From JAGXLC01 sp041686375 (GTDB lineage: Bacteria > Bacteroidota > Bacteroidia > Bacteroidales > UBA12077): a stretch of 64,000 nt of DNA. A program made the position numbers and the translations under genes. Below the pieces are notes generated by a model that was not told the DNA's origin, did no database searches, and saw only the letters and a list, made by a program, of their open reading frames with translations. The stretch is taken from contig JAWLEB010000014.1 of NCBI GenBank assembly GCA_041686375.1, positions 6,138 through 70,137 of the forward strand. The letters are read 5' to 3'. Numbering within the stretch: the first letter of the stretch is position 1; every line of letters begins with the position of its first letter. Below are positions 18,619-27,120 of this stretch, one piece after another.

Positions 18619-19365
18619 ATGAGTTTACTCAAAGGAAAAACAGCATTGATTACTGGCGCAGCCCGAGGCATAGGTAAAGCTATAGCTCTGAAATTTGCAG
18701 AAAACGGAGCAAATATAGCCTTTACCGATCTTAACTATGGTGAGAATGCTAAAAGTGTGGAAGAAGAAATTAAAAAAACAGGTGTTAGAACAAGGGGATA
18801 TGAATCTGATGCCAGTGATTTTGAAAAAACACAGGAAGTAGTTAATAAAGTGGTAGAAGATTTTGGTCAAATAGATATATTAGTTAATAATGCAGGGATT
18901 ACCAAAGATACATTGTTAATGCGAATGACTGAGGAACAGTGGGATGAAGTAATAAAGGTGAACCTGAAATCCGTATTTAATTTTTCAAAAGCTATTCAAC
19001 GCCAAATGCTTAAGCAAAAGTTCGGTTCAATAATTAATATGAGCTCAGTAGTTGGAGTAAGTGGTAATGCCGGACAATCAAATTATTCTGCCTCCAAGGC
19101 TGGAATAATAGGTTTTACAAAATCCATATCCAAGGAGCTGGGATCCAGAAATATCCGGGTAAATGCTATAGCGCCCGGGTTCATTATTACGGACATGACA
19201 GGTAAATTACCTGATGAGGTCAGAAAAGACTGGGAAAGCAAAATACCTCTCAGAAGAGGCGGAAAACCGGATGACGTAGCTAATACGGCATTATTCCTTG
19301 CAAGCGATCTTTCTTCATATGTGACTGGACAAGTTATTAATGTCTGTGGAGGAATGAATACTTAA
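18619..19365 (+). CDS. fabG: 3-oxoacyl-[acyl-carrier-protein] reductase
   Basis: A 248-residue short-chain dehydrogenase best read as FabG, which reduces 3-oxoacyl-ACP with NADPH in fatty-acid elongation. TGAARGIGKAIA binds the cofactor, NNAGITKDTLLMRM and INMSSVVG precede the catalytic YSASK, and IAPGFIITDMT follows. ITKDTL and the C-terminal GQVINVCGG are typical of true FabG rather than other SDRs. No other fab gene lies nearby. The upstream gap is AT-rich and may hold its promoter. Confidence 0.9.
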   Translation: MSLLKGKTALITGAARGIGKAIALKFAENGANIAFTDLNYGENAKSVEEEIKKTGVRTRGYESDASDFEKTQEVVNKVVEDFGQIDILVNNAGITKDTLLMRMTEEQWDEVIKVNLKSVFNFSKAIQRQMLKQKFGSIINMSSVVGVSGNAGQSNYSASKAGIIGFTKSISKELGSRNIRVNAIAPGFIITDMTGKLPDEVRKDWESKIPLRRGGKPDDVANTALFLASDLSSYVTGQVINVCGGMNT

Positions 19366-19406
19366 AAAATTTAATACGAGCAGGTTGATTAAGGGCGATC
19401 CGTTAT

Positions 19407-20396
19407 ATGTTGAAAATGAAGAAAATTGTCTTTTTATTAAATATCATTGGCTTTTACATTTTGTCAGGTTGCAATCCAACTTCTCAAATAAGCACAGAGA
19501 TTCTTGAACCCGGAAAAATCAGTATTCCACAAAAATTGAATTCCGGGGTTTTGATCCTTTCAAAACCAGAAAATGATTTTGAATTGGTAGAAGATGAAGA
19601 ATTTCCAACCTTGATTATTGAAGAAATGAAATATGGGCTGGCTGATGTGATAAAGCAATCTCCACGCTTTCAATCCGATGAAATAGTAATTCCTGACAAT
19701 GAAGAATTAAAAGAATATTTGGAACAAGATTCGTTAAATTGGCTTGATATGAAAAAAATTGCCGATCAATTTGATGTGGATGCGGTATTTGTTATGGATG
19801 GATTTACATTAGACAGCTCCCTCGAAGATGAGCGAGTTTATGAGCAGGGAAAATTCTACTACTATGTGACATTTACGATTGTTTCCAATGCCACATGGGA
19901 AATATTCTATCCCTATCAAAAATTGCTTATAGATGAATTTAATTATTCGGAAAAATTTATTTGGGATGCTCTGGCTACTGACCGTAATGCGGCATTACGC
20001 CAATTACCAGATTATGATAAAGCATTTTTCGAAGCTGCTTACTGGACAGGCTATGATTATGCCAAACGTACTTTGCCTACATGGGTAGAGAGTACAAGAA
20101 CTTATTACACCAGGGGAGACGATGCATTCCGCGACGCTGTGGAACTGGTAGATGAAAACAAGTGGACTGAAGCTATTGAAAAATGGAAGACAAATCTTGA
20201 CCATTCTAACATTGAAATTGCATCCAGGGCAGCATTTAATATAGCTTTTGCATTTGAAATGAAAGGGGATATTGAAAATGCTATCAAATGGGCAGAAAGG
20301 TCTTTTAACATTAAAAATAAAGAACGTACTGCTGAATACCTGGAAATTTTAAAAGAACGCAAGGAAATGATTGATGAACTAGATGAACAAATTTGA
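19407..20396 (+). CDS. Lipoprotein of a Bacteroidota-specific family (DUF6340-like)
   Basis: A 329-residue lipoprotein; the more probable start is the second ATG at 19416 (MKKIVFLL). Signal peptide with lipobox (ILSGC). The body is mixed alpha/beta, with LNSGVLILSKPEN, then MKKIADQFDVDAVFVMDGF, a Tyr-rich middle (QGKFYYYVTFTIVSNATWEIF) and a TPR-like C-terminus (ASRAAFNIAFAFEMKGDIENAIKWAERSF). The pattern resembles the family filed as DUF6340; this is from memory. Function unknown. Confidence 0.65.
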   Translation: MLKMKKIVFLLNIIGFYILSGCNPTSQISTEILEPGKISIPQKLNSGVLILSKPENDFELVEDEEFPTLIIEEMKYGLADVIKQSPRFQSDEIVIPDNEELKEYLEQDSLNWLDMKKIADQFDVDAVFVMDGFTLDSSLEDERVYEQGKFYYYVTFTIVSNATWEIFYPYQKLLIDEFNYSEKFIWDALATDRNAALRQLPDYDKAFFEAAYWTGYDYAKRTLPTWVESTRTYYTRGDDAFRDAVELVDENKWTEAIEKWKTNLDHSNIEIASRAAFNIAFAFEMKGDIENAIKWAERSFNIKNKERTAEYLEILKERKEMIDELDEQI

Positions 20397-20589
20397 TACA
20401 ACAATTTTCGGAGATTTTAAGAGGGCATATTCTTATTTTCACACAAAAATCTGTCATCCTCATCTTATAATAATCCTAAACTTTGAGGAAAATTTTGAGT
20501 TTAGTGGAAGTTCTTGATCAATGTATTGAAGACCTTGTTCACAAATACACTGAATTATACGCTACCTATACCTGCATAGCCAGCAGACA

Positions 20590-20687
20590 ATGAATGAGGG
20601 TCTCCTGGGATGCAGAATGAACTTACATTGACTTTTGTAGAATTAAGTCTCAGAGTATGAAACTAATAATCTAACTTTATCCAAATG
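20590..20687 (+). repeat. Dispersed repeat family B, copy 3; ends at a start codon
   Basis: It matches the other B copies from ATGAGGGTCTCCTGGGATGCAGAATGAAC through TTGACTTTTGTAG, AAGTCTCAGAGTATGAAAC and TAATAATCTAACTTTATCCAAATG. The 5' end is diverged. The terminal ATG is the start codon of the M48 protease gene (20685). Confidence 0.8.
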
Positions 20688-21947
20688 AATGCAGAGTTAC
20701 TTTTTTACATAATTGTTACTATAGTTATAATGGATTACCTGGTTGACAGGTATCTTGAATATCTCAATGCCAAATATCGTGGTAAATCTTTACCAAATGA
20801 GCTGAAAGGAATATATGATGAAGATCGGTATAAAAAATCCCAGGAATATGAAGCTGCAAATCACCGTTTTTCGTTATTCTCCAGTTCCTTTAATCTGCTT
20901 GTAATAATACTGTTTCTATTTTTGGAAGGATTTGCATTTGTAAATGATCTTGCAAACAGTATAACCACACACAAATTATTCGTTCCACTCGTTTTTTTTG
21001 GAATCTTGTTTTTAGCCTTGGATCTTGTGAATCTTCCATTCTCTCTTTATGCAACTTTTGTTATAGAAGAGAAATTCGGCTTTAATAAAACAACTTCCCG
21101 GACTTTTATTCTGGATAAAATTAAAGGTTATATGCTTATGACCATTTTAGGAGGCGGAATATTGGTACTTATTGTATGGTTCTACCATCAAACCGGGAAC
21201 AATTTTTGGCTTTATGCATGGGGAATAGTGATCATTTTTTCCTTGTTTTTAACGATGTTTTATACTCATTTAATTTTACCTTTATTCAATAAGTTGACGC
21301 CTTTAGAAGAGGGAAATTTAAAATCGCAAATAATCAACTTTAGTAAGAAGGTCGGTTTTCAGCTCAAAAATATTTTTGTAATGAATGGTTCAAAACGATC
21401 CACAAAGGCAAATGCTTTCTTTAGCGGACTTGGCAGGAAAAAGAGAATAGTTCTGTTTGACACCTTAATCGAAGACCTGAAAAATAACGAAATTGTAGCT
21501 GTCTTAGCACACGAAATAGGCCATTACAAAAAAAAGCATACATTAATTAACTTAATCATTTCAATTGTACAGACCGGTTTGACGCTTTTTATTTTGTCAT
21601 TGCTTATCGATAACCCTATGTTGTCTAATGCATTGGGAATTGCGCAACCAAGTTTTCATATTGCACTGATTACTTTTTCCCTGTTGTATAGTCCAATTTC
21701 AACCCTGCTGGGTATTGCTACAAATTATATTTCCAGACAAAATGAATACACGGCTGATGCATTTGTAAAATATCATGGCTTAGGTGATAGTTTAATTGAA
21801 GCTCTTAAACGGCTATCTTCTAAAAACTTAAGTAACCTGACTCCCCATCCAACCTATGTCTTTGTGAATTATTCGCATCCAACACTGTTACAACGCATTC
21901 ATTCTATAAAGAATCAATCAGAAAGTAACGAATATCATGAAGACTGA
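20685..21947 (+). CDS. M48 family zinc metallopeptidase (Ste24/CAAX prenyl protease 1 type)
   Basis: A 420-residue integral membrane protease. An N-terminal peptidase-M48_N region with several membrane helices is followed by the zinc site HEIGH (residues 276-280), two more hydrophobic segments, and RQNEYTADAF with the third ligand Glu. NSKRST..NAFFSG and SHPTLLQRI are typical of the Ste24 group. In bacteria such proteins act in membrane protein quality control. The start codon is the last three bases of a repeat-B copy. Overlaps cinA by 11 bases. Confidence 0.9.
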   Translation: MNAELLFYIIVTIVIMDYLVDRYLEYLNAKYRGKSLPNELKGIYDEDRYKKSQEYEAANHRFSLFSSSFNLLVIILFLFLEGFAFVNDLANSITTHKLFVPLVFFGILFLALDLVNLPFSLYATFVIEEKFGFNKTTSRTFILDKIKGYMLMTILGGGILVLIVWFYHQTGNNFWLYAWGIVIIFSLFLTMFYTHLILPLFNKLTPLEEGNLKSQIINFSKKVGFQLKNIFVMNGSKRSTKANAFFSGLGRKKRIVLFDTLIEDLKNNEIVAVLAHEIGHYKKKHTLINLIISIVQTGLTLFILSLLIDNPMLSNALGIAQPSFHIALITFSLLYSPISTLLGIATNYISRQNEYTADAFVKYHGLGDSLIEALKRLSSKNLSNLTPHPTYVFVNYSHPTLLQRIHSIKNQSESNEYHED

Positions 21948-23169
21948 GATAATAACAATAGGGGACGAAATTCTGTCAGGGCATATTCAAAATCTTAATG
22001 CTCAATGGTTAGCAAATCATTTAACTGAGAATGGCTTTGACGTGAGGCGTATCACAACCTTACCAGACAACACACAGACTGTAATCGACTGTTTTCAAAT
22101 GGCCACCGAGCGGTCTGAATTGGTTTTTGTTACAGGAGGTTTGGGACCTACAAATGATGACATCACTCATCAGGCTATTAGTGAATTTTTCAAAGTAAGA
22201 TGGAAGTTCAATGAACGGGTATATGAAAGATTAAAAGAGTTTCTCCTTGAGAGAGGCTATACTATGTCACATCACAGTAAACAAAACGCTAAGGTACCGG
22301 AAAACGCTCAAATATTTATTAATCATGAGGGTACTGCACCAGGGTTAATGCTTCAAACAAACAATGTGCCCTTCATATTTGTACCTGGCGTGCATGTAGA
22401 AATGAAAAAAATGGCTGAGGAATCTATTATTCCGCAATTGAAAAAAGTCTATCTTAAAAATTCTTTAATCAATGAAGTGATTGTAGTACAGGGTATAACA
22501 GAAGCTCACCTGGCAAAAAAGTTGAAATACTGGGAAAAGAATTTGCCTTCAGAATTTTCTCTTGCATATTTACCGGGACCAGCACTTGTCAAGTTAAGAA
22601 TAACAGGACGAGGAAGTAATCACCAGATATTAAGAGATATAGCAGAAGCAAAAATAGCCGAGTTATATGATATAATTCCAGAGCATTATGTAGCAAGAGG
22701 TAATGTTACTTTGGAAGAGGTGGTCGGAAATATGCTTGCTGTAAAAGGAGAGACACTAAGTACAGCAGAAAGTTGTACGGGTGGAGCTATATCTGCTGCA
22801 ATAGTTTCAGTTCCCGGATCCTCAGATTATTACAAAGGCTCGGTGGTTGCTTATTCAAATCAGATTAAGCATTCTGTATTATCCGTTAGTGAGGATATTA
22901 TTAAAAGGTATGGTGCTGTTAGCCGGGAGGTTACAGAAGCTATGGCGAAAAATGTCAGGGAATTGTTTAAAACGGATTACGCCATTGCTGTATCTGGAAT
23001 AGCAGGACCTTCAGGAGGCACGTATGAAAAACCTGTGGGAACTACATGGATTACGGTTGTTCGTGACTCACATATCGAATCAAAAATGTTCCTGTTTGGT
23101 AAAAACAGAGCTACAAATATTCAAAAAACCAAAAATACAAGCTTGAATATGCTGAGGAAAATTATGTAA
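21937..23169 (+). CDS. cinA: CinA-like protein (competence/damage-inducible; NMN amidase type)
   Basis: A 410-residue CinA. The N-terminal molybdopterin-binding-like domain (IGDEILSGHIQNLNAQWLA; FVTGGLGPTNDD) resembles ADP-ribose pyrophosphatases of this family, and the C-terminal domain (from ~250) has the TAESCTGG signature of the nicotinamide-nucleotide amidase and GIAGPSGG. It would act in pyridine nucleotide salvage. The start overlaps the end of the M48 protease gene by 11 bases, so the two are translationally coupled. Confidence 0.92.
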   Translation: MKTEIITIGDEILSGHIQNLNAQWLANHLTENGFDVRRITTLPDNTQTVIDCFQMATERSELVFVTGGLGPTNDDITHQAISEFFKVRWKFNERVYERLKEFLLERGYTMSHHSKQNAKVPENAQIFINHEGTAPGLMLQTNNVPFIFVPGVHVEMKKMAEESIIPQLKKVYLKNSLINEVIVVQGITEAHLAKKLKYWEKNLPSEFSLAYLPGPALVKLRITGRGSNHQILRDIAEAKIAELYDIIPEHYVARGNVTLEEVVGNMLAVKGETLSTAESCTGGAISAAIVSVPGSSDYYKGSVVAYSNQIKHSVLSVSEDIIKRYGAVSREVTEAMAKNVRELFKTDYAIAVSGIAGPSGGTYEKPVGTTWITVVRDSHIESKMFLFGKNRATNIQKTKNTSLNMLRKIM

Positions 23170-23195
23170 TTTTATGAAAATTTCTTTGTCAGGAA

Positions 23196-23227
23196 TTTGA
23201 TTCTTTGAATAAAAATACCGTAATTTG
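23196..23227 (+). promoter_or_regulatory. Putative promoter of the rpmB operon
   Basis: A TTTG (23196-23199) and an imperfect -7 element TAATTTG (23221-23227) lie 21 bases apart, 37 bases before the rpmB start. The -7 box is one base short of the Bacteroidota consensus, so support is partial. Confidence 0.35.
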
Positions 23228-23264
23228 CAAACCGTTTGTTATAACGAATAGAAAAAATAAAAAA

Positions 23265-23507
23265 ATGTCAAAAATTTGTCAAATAACAGGGAAAAAGAGA
23301 ATAGTGGGTAATCATGTATCACACTCTAACAAAAAGGTTAAGAGAGTGTTTCAGCCTAATCTTTTTAAGAAAAAATTCTATCTTCCTGAAGAAGATAAAT
23401 GGGTTACCCTTAATGTGTCCGCTTCCGGAATGAAGATCATTAATAAAAAAGGTCTGAAAACTGCTCTTGAAGAGGCAAAAAGAAACGGTTATATTAAAAA
23501 CTATTAA
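23265..23507 (+). CDS. rpmB: 50S ribosomal protein L28
   Basis: An 80-residue L28. The start is placed at MSKICQITGKK; a longer frame to 23205 has a non-conserved leader. It has the family pattern CQITGKKRIVGNHVSHSNKKVKR followed by FQPNL and KRNGY at the C-terminus. First of three small genes with L33 10 bases downstream, an order conserved in Bacteroidota. Confidence 0.95.
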   Translation: MSKICQITGKKRIVGNHVSHSNKKVKRVFQPNLFKKKFYLPEEDKWVTLNVSASGMKIINKKGLKTALEEAKRNGYIKNY

Positions 23508-23517
23508 AACGTAAAAT

Positions 23518-23703
23518 ATGGCTAAGAAAAAAGGAGATAGGGTGCAAATTATACTGGAATGTACAGAACAAAAGAAATCTGGAGTTCCAGGCATTTCCAG
23601 GTATATAACAACAAAGAATAGGAAAAATTCCTCCGGAAAACTGGAGTTGAAAAAATATAACCCTTATTTGAAGAAAGTTACTGTTCACAAAGAAATAAAA
23701 TAG
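23518..23703 (+). CDS. rpmG: 50S ribosomal protein L33
   Basis: A 61-residue L33: GDRVQIILECTEQ, then ISRYITTKNRKN and YNPYLKKVTVHKE(I)K. Only one Cys is present, so this is the zinc-free (C-minus) form. It sits between L28 and a 51-residue DUF4295 protein, all three probably in one transcript. Confidence 0.95.
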   Translation: MAKKKGDRVQIILECTEQKKSGVPGISRYITTKNRKNSSGKLELKKYNPYLKKVTVHKEIK

Positions 23704-23710
23704 ATTAGTT

Positions 23711-23866
23711 ATGGCTAAGAAAACAGTTGCAACATTACAAACCAGCAGCGGTAAAGACTTTATCAAATGCATTAAAGCCGTGAAGAATAAAAATAAACAA
23801 GGCTATGCATTTGAAGAAAAAATGATACACAAAGACAAAGTTAAAGACTTCTTTGCCAAGAAATAA
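23711..23866 (+). CDS. DUF4295 family small protein
   Basis: A 51-residue basic protein (MAKKTVATLQTSSGKDFIK start, HKDKVKDFFAKK end) that Bacteroidota keep directly after rpmG. It starts 7 bases after the L33 stop and is followed by a strong terminator. It is presumably ribosome-associated, judged only by context and its basic, lysine-rich composition. No experimental role is known to me. Confidence 0.88.
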   Translation: MAKKTVATLQTSSGKDFIKCIKAVKNKNKQGYAFEEKMIHKDKVKDFFAKK

Positions 23867-23899
23867 ACGAAGTACTGATTTGCAAAAAATAACATTGAT

Positions 23900-23937
23900 A
23901 AACAAAAGCTTTCTTTTAGTTAAGAAAGCTTTTGTTT
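23900..23937 (+). terminator. Strong intrinsic terminator after rpmB-rpmG-DUF4295
   Basis: Perfect 16-base-pair stem (AAACAAAAGCTTTCTT with AAGAAAGCTTTTGTTT), 6-base loop, followed by ATTTTTA. It separates the ribosomal genes from ftsY. Confidence 0.85.
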
Positions 23938-23989
23938 ATTTTTACACCTGAATAATTACAATTATTTCTCAATAATAAAGACAAACAGA

Positions 23990-24943
23990 ATGGCCGTATT
24001 CGGAATGTTTTCAAAGGATAAAAAGGAAAACCTGGATAAAGGGTTGGAAAAAACAAAGGAAAATGTTTTTAAAAAACTTTCTAGGGCTGTAGCCGGTAAA
24101 TCCAAGGTTGATGATGAAGTACTGGATAACCTTGAAGAAGTGCTTATCTCTTCTGACGTAGGTGTAAGCACAACACTCAAAATTATTGAAAGAATTGAAA
24201 ACCGTGTAGCTAAGGAAAAATATATGAGTACAAATGAGCTGAATAAAATCTTAAAAGAAGAAATATCAGGGATGCTAAAAGAAAATCAACCTGATAATGA
24301 ATTTACTTTTGAAGCTAAAGATGACCCATATGTTATTATGGTGGTTGGTGTGAATGGTGTTGGAAAAACTACAACCATAGCTAAATTGGCTTATTTGTTT
24401 AAACATTCAGGAAAGAAGGTTTATTTAGGTGCTGCAGACACCTATAGAGCTGCTGCTATTGATCAGCTCAGTGTATGGGCTGAAAGAACAGGTGTACCCA
24501 TGGTAAAACAACGAATGGGATCGGATCCTGCGTCTGTTGCCTATGACACATTGAGCTCAGCAAAAGCTAATGAAGCTGATGTAGTTATTGTGGATACCGC
24601 CGGAAGATTACATAACAAAACCAATTTGATGAATGAGCTTGCCAAGATTAAAAGAGTAATGAAAAAAGTAGTTCCGAATGCGCCGCATGAAGTTTTATTA
24701 ATTCTTGATGGCTCAACAGGGCAGAATGCATTTGAACAGGCTAAGCAATTTACACAAATTACGGATGTAAATGCTTTGGCTGTTACAAAACTTGACGGCA
24801 CAGCTAAAGGCGGAGTAGTTATTGGTGTGTCTGATCAATTTAATATTCCGGTAAAATACATTGGAATCGGAGAAAAATTAGAAGATCTGCAAGTATTCAA
24901 CAGAGAAGAGTTTGTTGACTCCCTCTTTAAGCAGGATATTTAA
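23990..24943 (+). CDS. ftsY: Signal recognition particle receptor FtsY
   Basis: A 317-residue SRP receptor GTPase that docks ribosome-nascent chain complexes at the membrane. The helical N domain (~20-100) is followed by the G domain: P-loop GVNGVGKTTTIAKLA, DTYRAAAIDQL, VDTAGR, TKLDGTAKGG and GIGEKLEDLQVFN. It lacks the long acidic A domain of E. coli FtsY, as usual in Bacteroidota. The stop codon is followed by rimO after one base. Confidence 0.95.
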   Translation: MAVFGMFSKDKKENLDKGLEKTKENVFKKLSRAVAGKSKVDDEVLDNLEEVLISSDVGVSTTLKIIERIENRVAKEKYMSTNELNKILKEEISGMLKENQPDNEFTFEAKDDPYVIMVVGVNGVGKTTTIAKLAYLFKHSGKKVYLGAADTYRAAAIDQLSVWAERTGVPMVKQRMGSDPASVAYDTLSSAKANEADVVIVDTAGRLHNKTNLMNELAKIKRVMKKVVPNAPHEVLLILDGSTGQNAFEQAKQFTQITDVNALAVTKLDGTAKGGVVIGVSDQFNIPVKYIGIGEKLEDLQVFNREEFVDSLFKQDI

Positions 24944-24944
24944 T

Positions 24945-26243
24945 ATGAAAGATAAACCTCGTGTTAGCATAATTACTCTTGGATGTGCAAAAAATCTTGT
25001 TGATTCTGAATTTCTTGCAAAGCAACTCAATGTTAACGGATACAATGTTCACCACGAGTTGGTTACTACAACTGAAACTGTAATCATCAACACATGCGGT
25101 TTTATTAATGATGCAAAAGAAGAATCTGTTGAAACCATCCTGAATTATGCTGAAGCAAAAAATCAGGGCACTATCCATAATTTATATGTAATGGGCTGTT
25201 TGTCAGAGCGATTTAAGAATCAGCTTGAAGAAGAAATTAAAGAAGTGGATGGATTTTTTGGCGTGGATGAACAAAAGAATTTGCTAAAACAATTACATCT
25301 TACTTATTCTCAAAAATACGATAAAGATAGACAACTCGCAACCCCACAACATTATTCATACTTGAAAATTGCCGAGGGATGTAACAGGAAATGCTCTTTT
25401 TGTTCAATTCCTTTAATTAGAGGACGTTATAAGTCTGAACCTATAGAAAAACTTTATGCTGAAAGTTTGCTTCTATCAAAACAGGGAGTAAAAGAAATTA
25501 ACCTTATTGCACAGGATTTAAGTTATTATGGCTATGATATATATGGAAAACAGGTTCTGCCTGAACTATTAACAAAGTTGGCCACAATAGATAATTTTCA
25601 TTGGATACGTTTGCTGTATCTATATCCGGATAGTTTCCCTTTCGACGTTTTGGAGATCATGAAAGAGAATAAGAATATTTGCAACTATTTGGATATCCCA
25701 TTACAACATATCAATGATAAGTTACTTAAAAATATGCGCAGGGGCATAAATCGTAAAGATATATATGAGCTTATTGAACATATAAGACTTAAGATACCGG
25801 ATATTACCCTTAGAACTACTATGATGGTTGGCTACCCTGGTGAAACGGAAAGAAAATTTGAAGAACTTAAATCGTTTGTACAGGAAATTGAATTCGATCG
25901 ATTAGGGGTATTTGCATATTCTGAAGAAGAAGGGACCTACTCAGAAAAAAACTTTAAAGATTCTATCCCCGCCAGCGTTAAACAAGAACGGGCTGATGAA
26001 CTAATGCAAATACAACAGGAAATATCCTTAAAGCATAACCAGTCTAAAATTGGAAAATTCTTTGAAGTTATTGTAGACAGAGAAGATAAAGAATATTATT
26101 ATAGCCGTTCCTTTGCTGATGCTCCTGATGTTGATAATGAAATTTTAATTCCCAAAAAGGATAAAAACTTATCTCAAGGTAATTTCTATACCGTAAAAAT
26201 CAACGATGCTTATTACTATGACTTAATCGGGGTTGCCATATGA
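24945..26243 (+). CDS. rimO: Ribosomal protein S12 methylthiotransferase
   Basis: A 432-residue radical-SAM methylthiotransferase that modifies the S12 aspartate. The start is at MKDKPRVSIITLG, one base after the ftsY stop; a longer frame reading back into ftsY is ignored. The N-terminal UPF0004 Cys residues are in LGCAKN, NTCGF and MGCLSE; the radical-SAM site is EGCNRKCSFCSIP; a TRAM-like domain ends the protein. KSEP, SYYGYDIYG and PGETERKF are further RimO signs. Forms an operon with ftsY. Confidence 0.95.
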   Translation: MKDKPRVSIITLGCAKNLVDSEFLAKQLNVNGYNVHHELVTTTETVIINTCGFINDAKEESVETILNYAEAKNQGTIHNLYVMGCLSERFKNQLEEEIKEVDGFFGVDEQKNLLKQLHLTYSQKYDKDRQLATPQHYSYLKIAEGCNRKCSFCSIPLIRGRYKSEPIEKLYAESLLLSKQGVKEINLIAQDLSYYGYDIYGKQVLPELLTKLATIDNFHWIRLLYLYPDSFPFDVLEIMKENKNICNYLDIPLQHINDKLLKNMRRGINRKDIYELIEHIRLKIPDITLRTTMMVGYPGETERKFEELKSFVQEIEFDRLGVFAYSEEEGTYSEKNFKDSIPASVKQERADELMQIQQEISLKHNQSKIGKFFEVIVDREDKEYYYSRSFADAPDVDNEILIPKKDKNLSQGNFYTVKINDAYYYDLIGVAI

Positions 26244-26367
26244 GTGACATCATCCACTCTATCCCTTATTGTATTTTTTAAGAACACCATTCTTGTTTTT
26301 GTCGATTTTATTTTATTAGCTGAGAACCTCAGTTAACTGTCTCATTCTACAAAATCTCTAATAAAAA

Positions 26368-26396
26368 AACAGGGAACCTCGCTCAGGCTCCCTGTT
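26368..26396 (-). terminator. Terminator downstream of tpx
   Basis: Stem AACAGGGAACCT / AGGCTCCCTGTT with one mismatch, 5-base loop. A run of seven A on the left gives a U tract on the minus strand, so it stops transcription coming from tpx. On the plus strand no U tract follows. A further inverted repeat (CATTACCAA 26407-26415 with TTGGTAATG 26464-26472) lies between it and tpx. Confidence 0.7.
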
Positions 26397-26497
26397 ACCC
26401 GTATAACATTACCAAACGTGAAAAAATTTACCACCTGCGCTATTCCTCAAAATCTGCGAAGCATTGGTAATGCATAATAGGTAACTGCTTTCTTTAC

Positions 26498-27013
26498 TTA
26501 TACTATTTTTTTAGCAGCATCTAAAGCTGATTCATAGTCAGGTTCCTGACCAATTTCCGGAACGTATTCCACATAGGTTACTTTATCATCTTTGTCGATG
26601 ACGACAACTCCTCTGGCCAGCAATCTTAATTCTTCAATTACAAAACCATACTTAGTCCCAAAATCCAAATTTTTATGATCTGACAGGGTAATAAGGTTAT
26701 TTATGCCTTCAGCTCCACAATATCTTTGTAATGCAAAGGGGAGATCGTTAGATATAGCTAATATTACAATATCATCACTTAATTTTGATGCTTCTGTATC
26801 AAAAGTTTTATTCTGCTTTGAACACACTCCTGTATCAATGGATGGGAATACCGAAATAATTTTTACTTTGCCTTGAAAATCGGAAAGTTGTACAGGTTTT
26901 AACTCGTTGTTTATTACTTCAAAATCAGCGGCCTTATCGCCTGGTTTAATTTCATTACCTATCAGCGTTATAGGCTCACCTTTGAATGTTACTTTCTTAC
27001 TATTCTTTTTCAT
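26498..27013 (-). CDS. tpx: Thiol peroxidase
   Basis: A 171-residue Tpx peroxiredoxin that reduces peroxides using thioredoxin. Peroxidatic Cys in PSIDTGVCSKQNKTFD, resolving Cys in LQRYCGAEG, as in atypical two-Cys enzymes. The N-terminal VTFKGEPITLIGNEIKPGDKA is typical of the family. Monocistronic, between two terminator hairpins. The upstream region is short (about 40 bases to the shared hairpin). Confidence 0.93.
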   Translation of the reverse strand: MKKNSKKVTFKGEPITLIGNEIKPGDKAADFEVINNELKPVQLSDFQGKVKIISVFPSIDTGVCSKQNKTFDTEASKLSDDIVILAISNDLPFALQRYCGAEGINNLITLSDHKNLDFGTKYGFVIEELRLLARGVVVIDKDDKVTYVEYVPEIGQEPDYESALDAAKKIV

Positions 27014-27050
27014 ATTTATATATTTTTCATATTTGACTTCATAATTTCTC

Positions 27051-27106
27051 CTCCATATAAAAACCCAAATTGGAAAAAATTGTTCAATTTGGGTTTTTAT
27101 ATGGAG
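27051..27106 (-). terminator. Perfect 22-base inverted repeat, clpC terminator
   Basis: Arms 27051-27072 and 27085-27106 are exact reverse complements (CTCCATATAAAAACCCAAATTG as one arm, written in two parts: CTCCATATAAAA, ACCCAAATTG), with a 12-base loop. It lies 14 bases after the clpC stop and just before the tpx leader. The inner GC-rich core with flanking A/T tracts can end transcription from clpC; the outer arms may affect tpx. Confidence 0.75.
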
Positions 27107-27120
27107 TTGAGTTTATTTAT

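Noticed and set aside
20105..20404. Minus-strand frame over the lipoprotein gene at 19407
   Set aside because: Ser-rich shadow of a coding gene; no family features.
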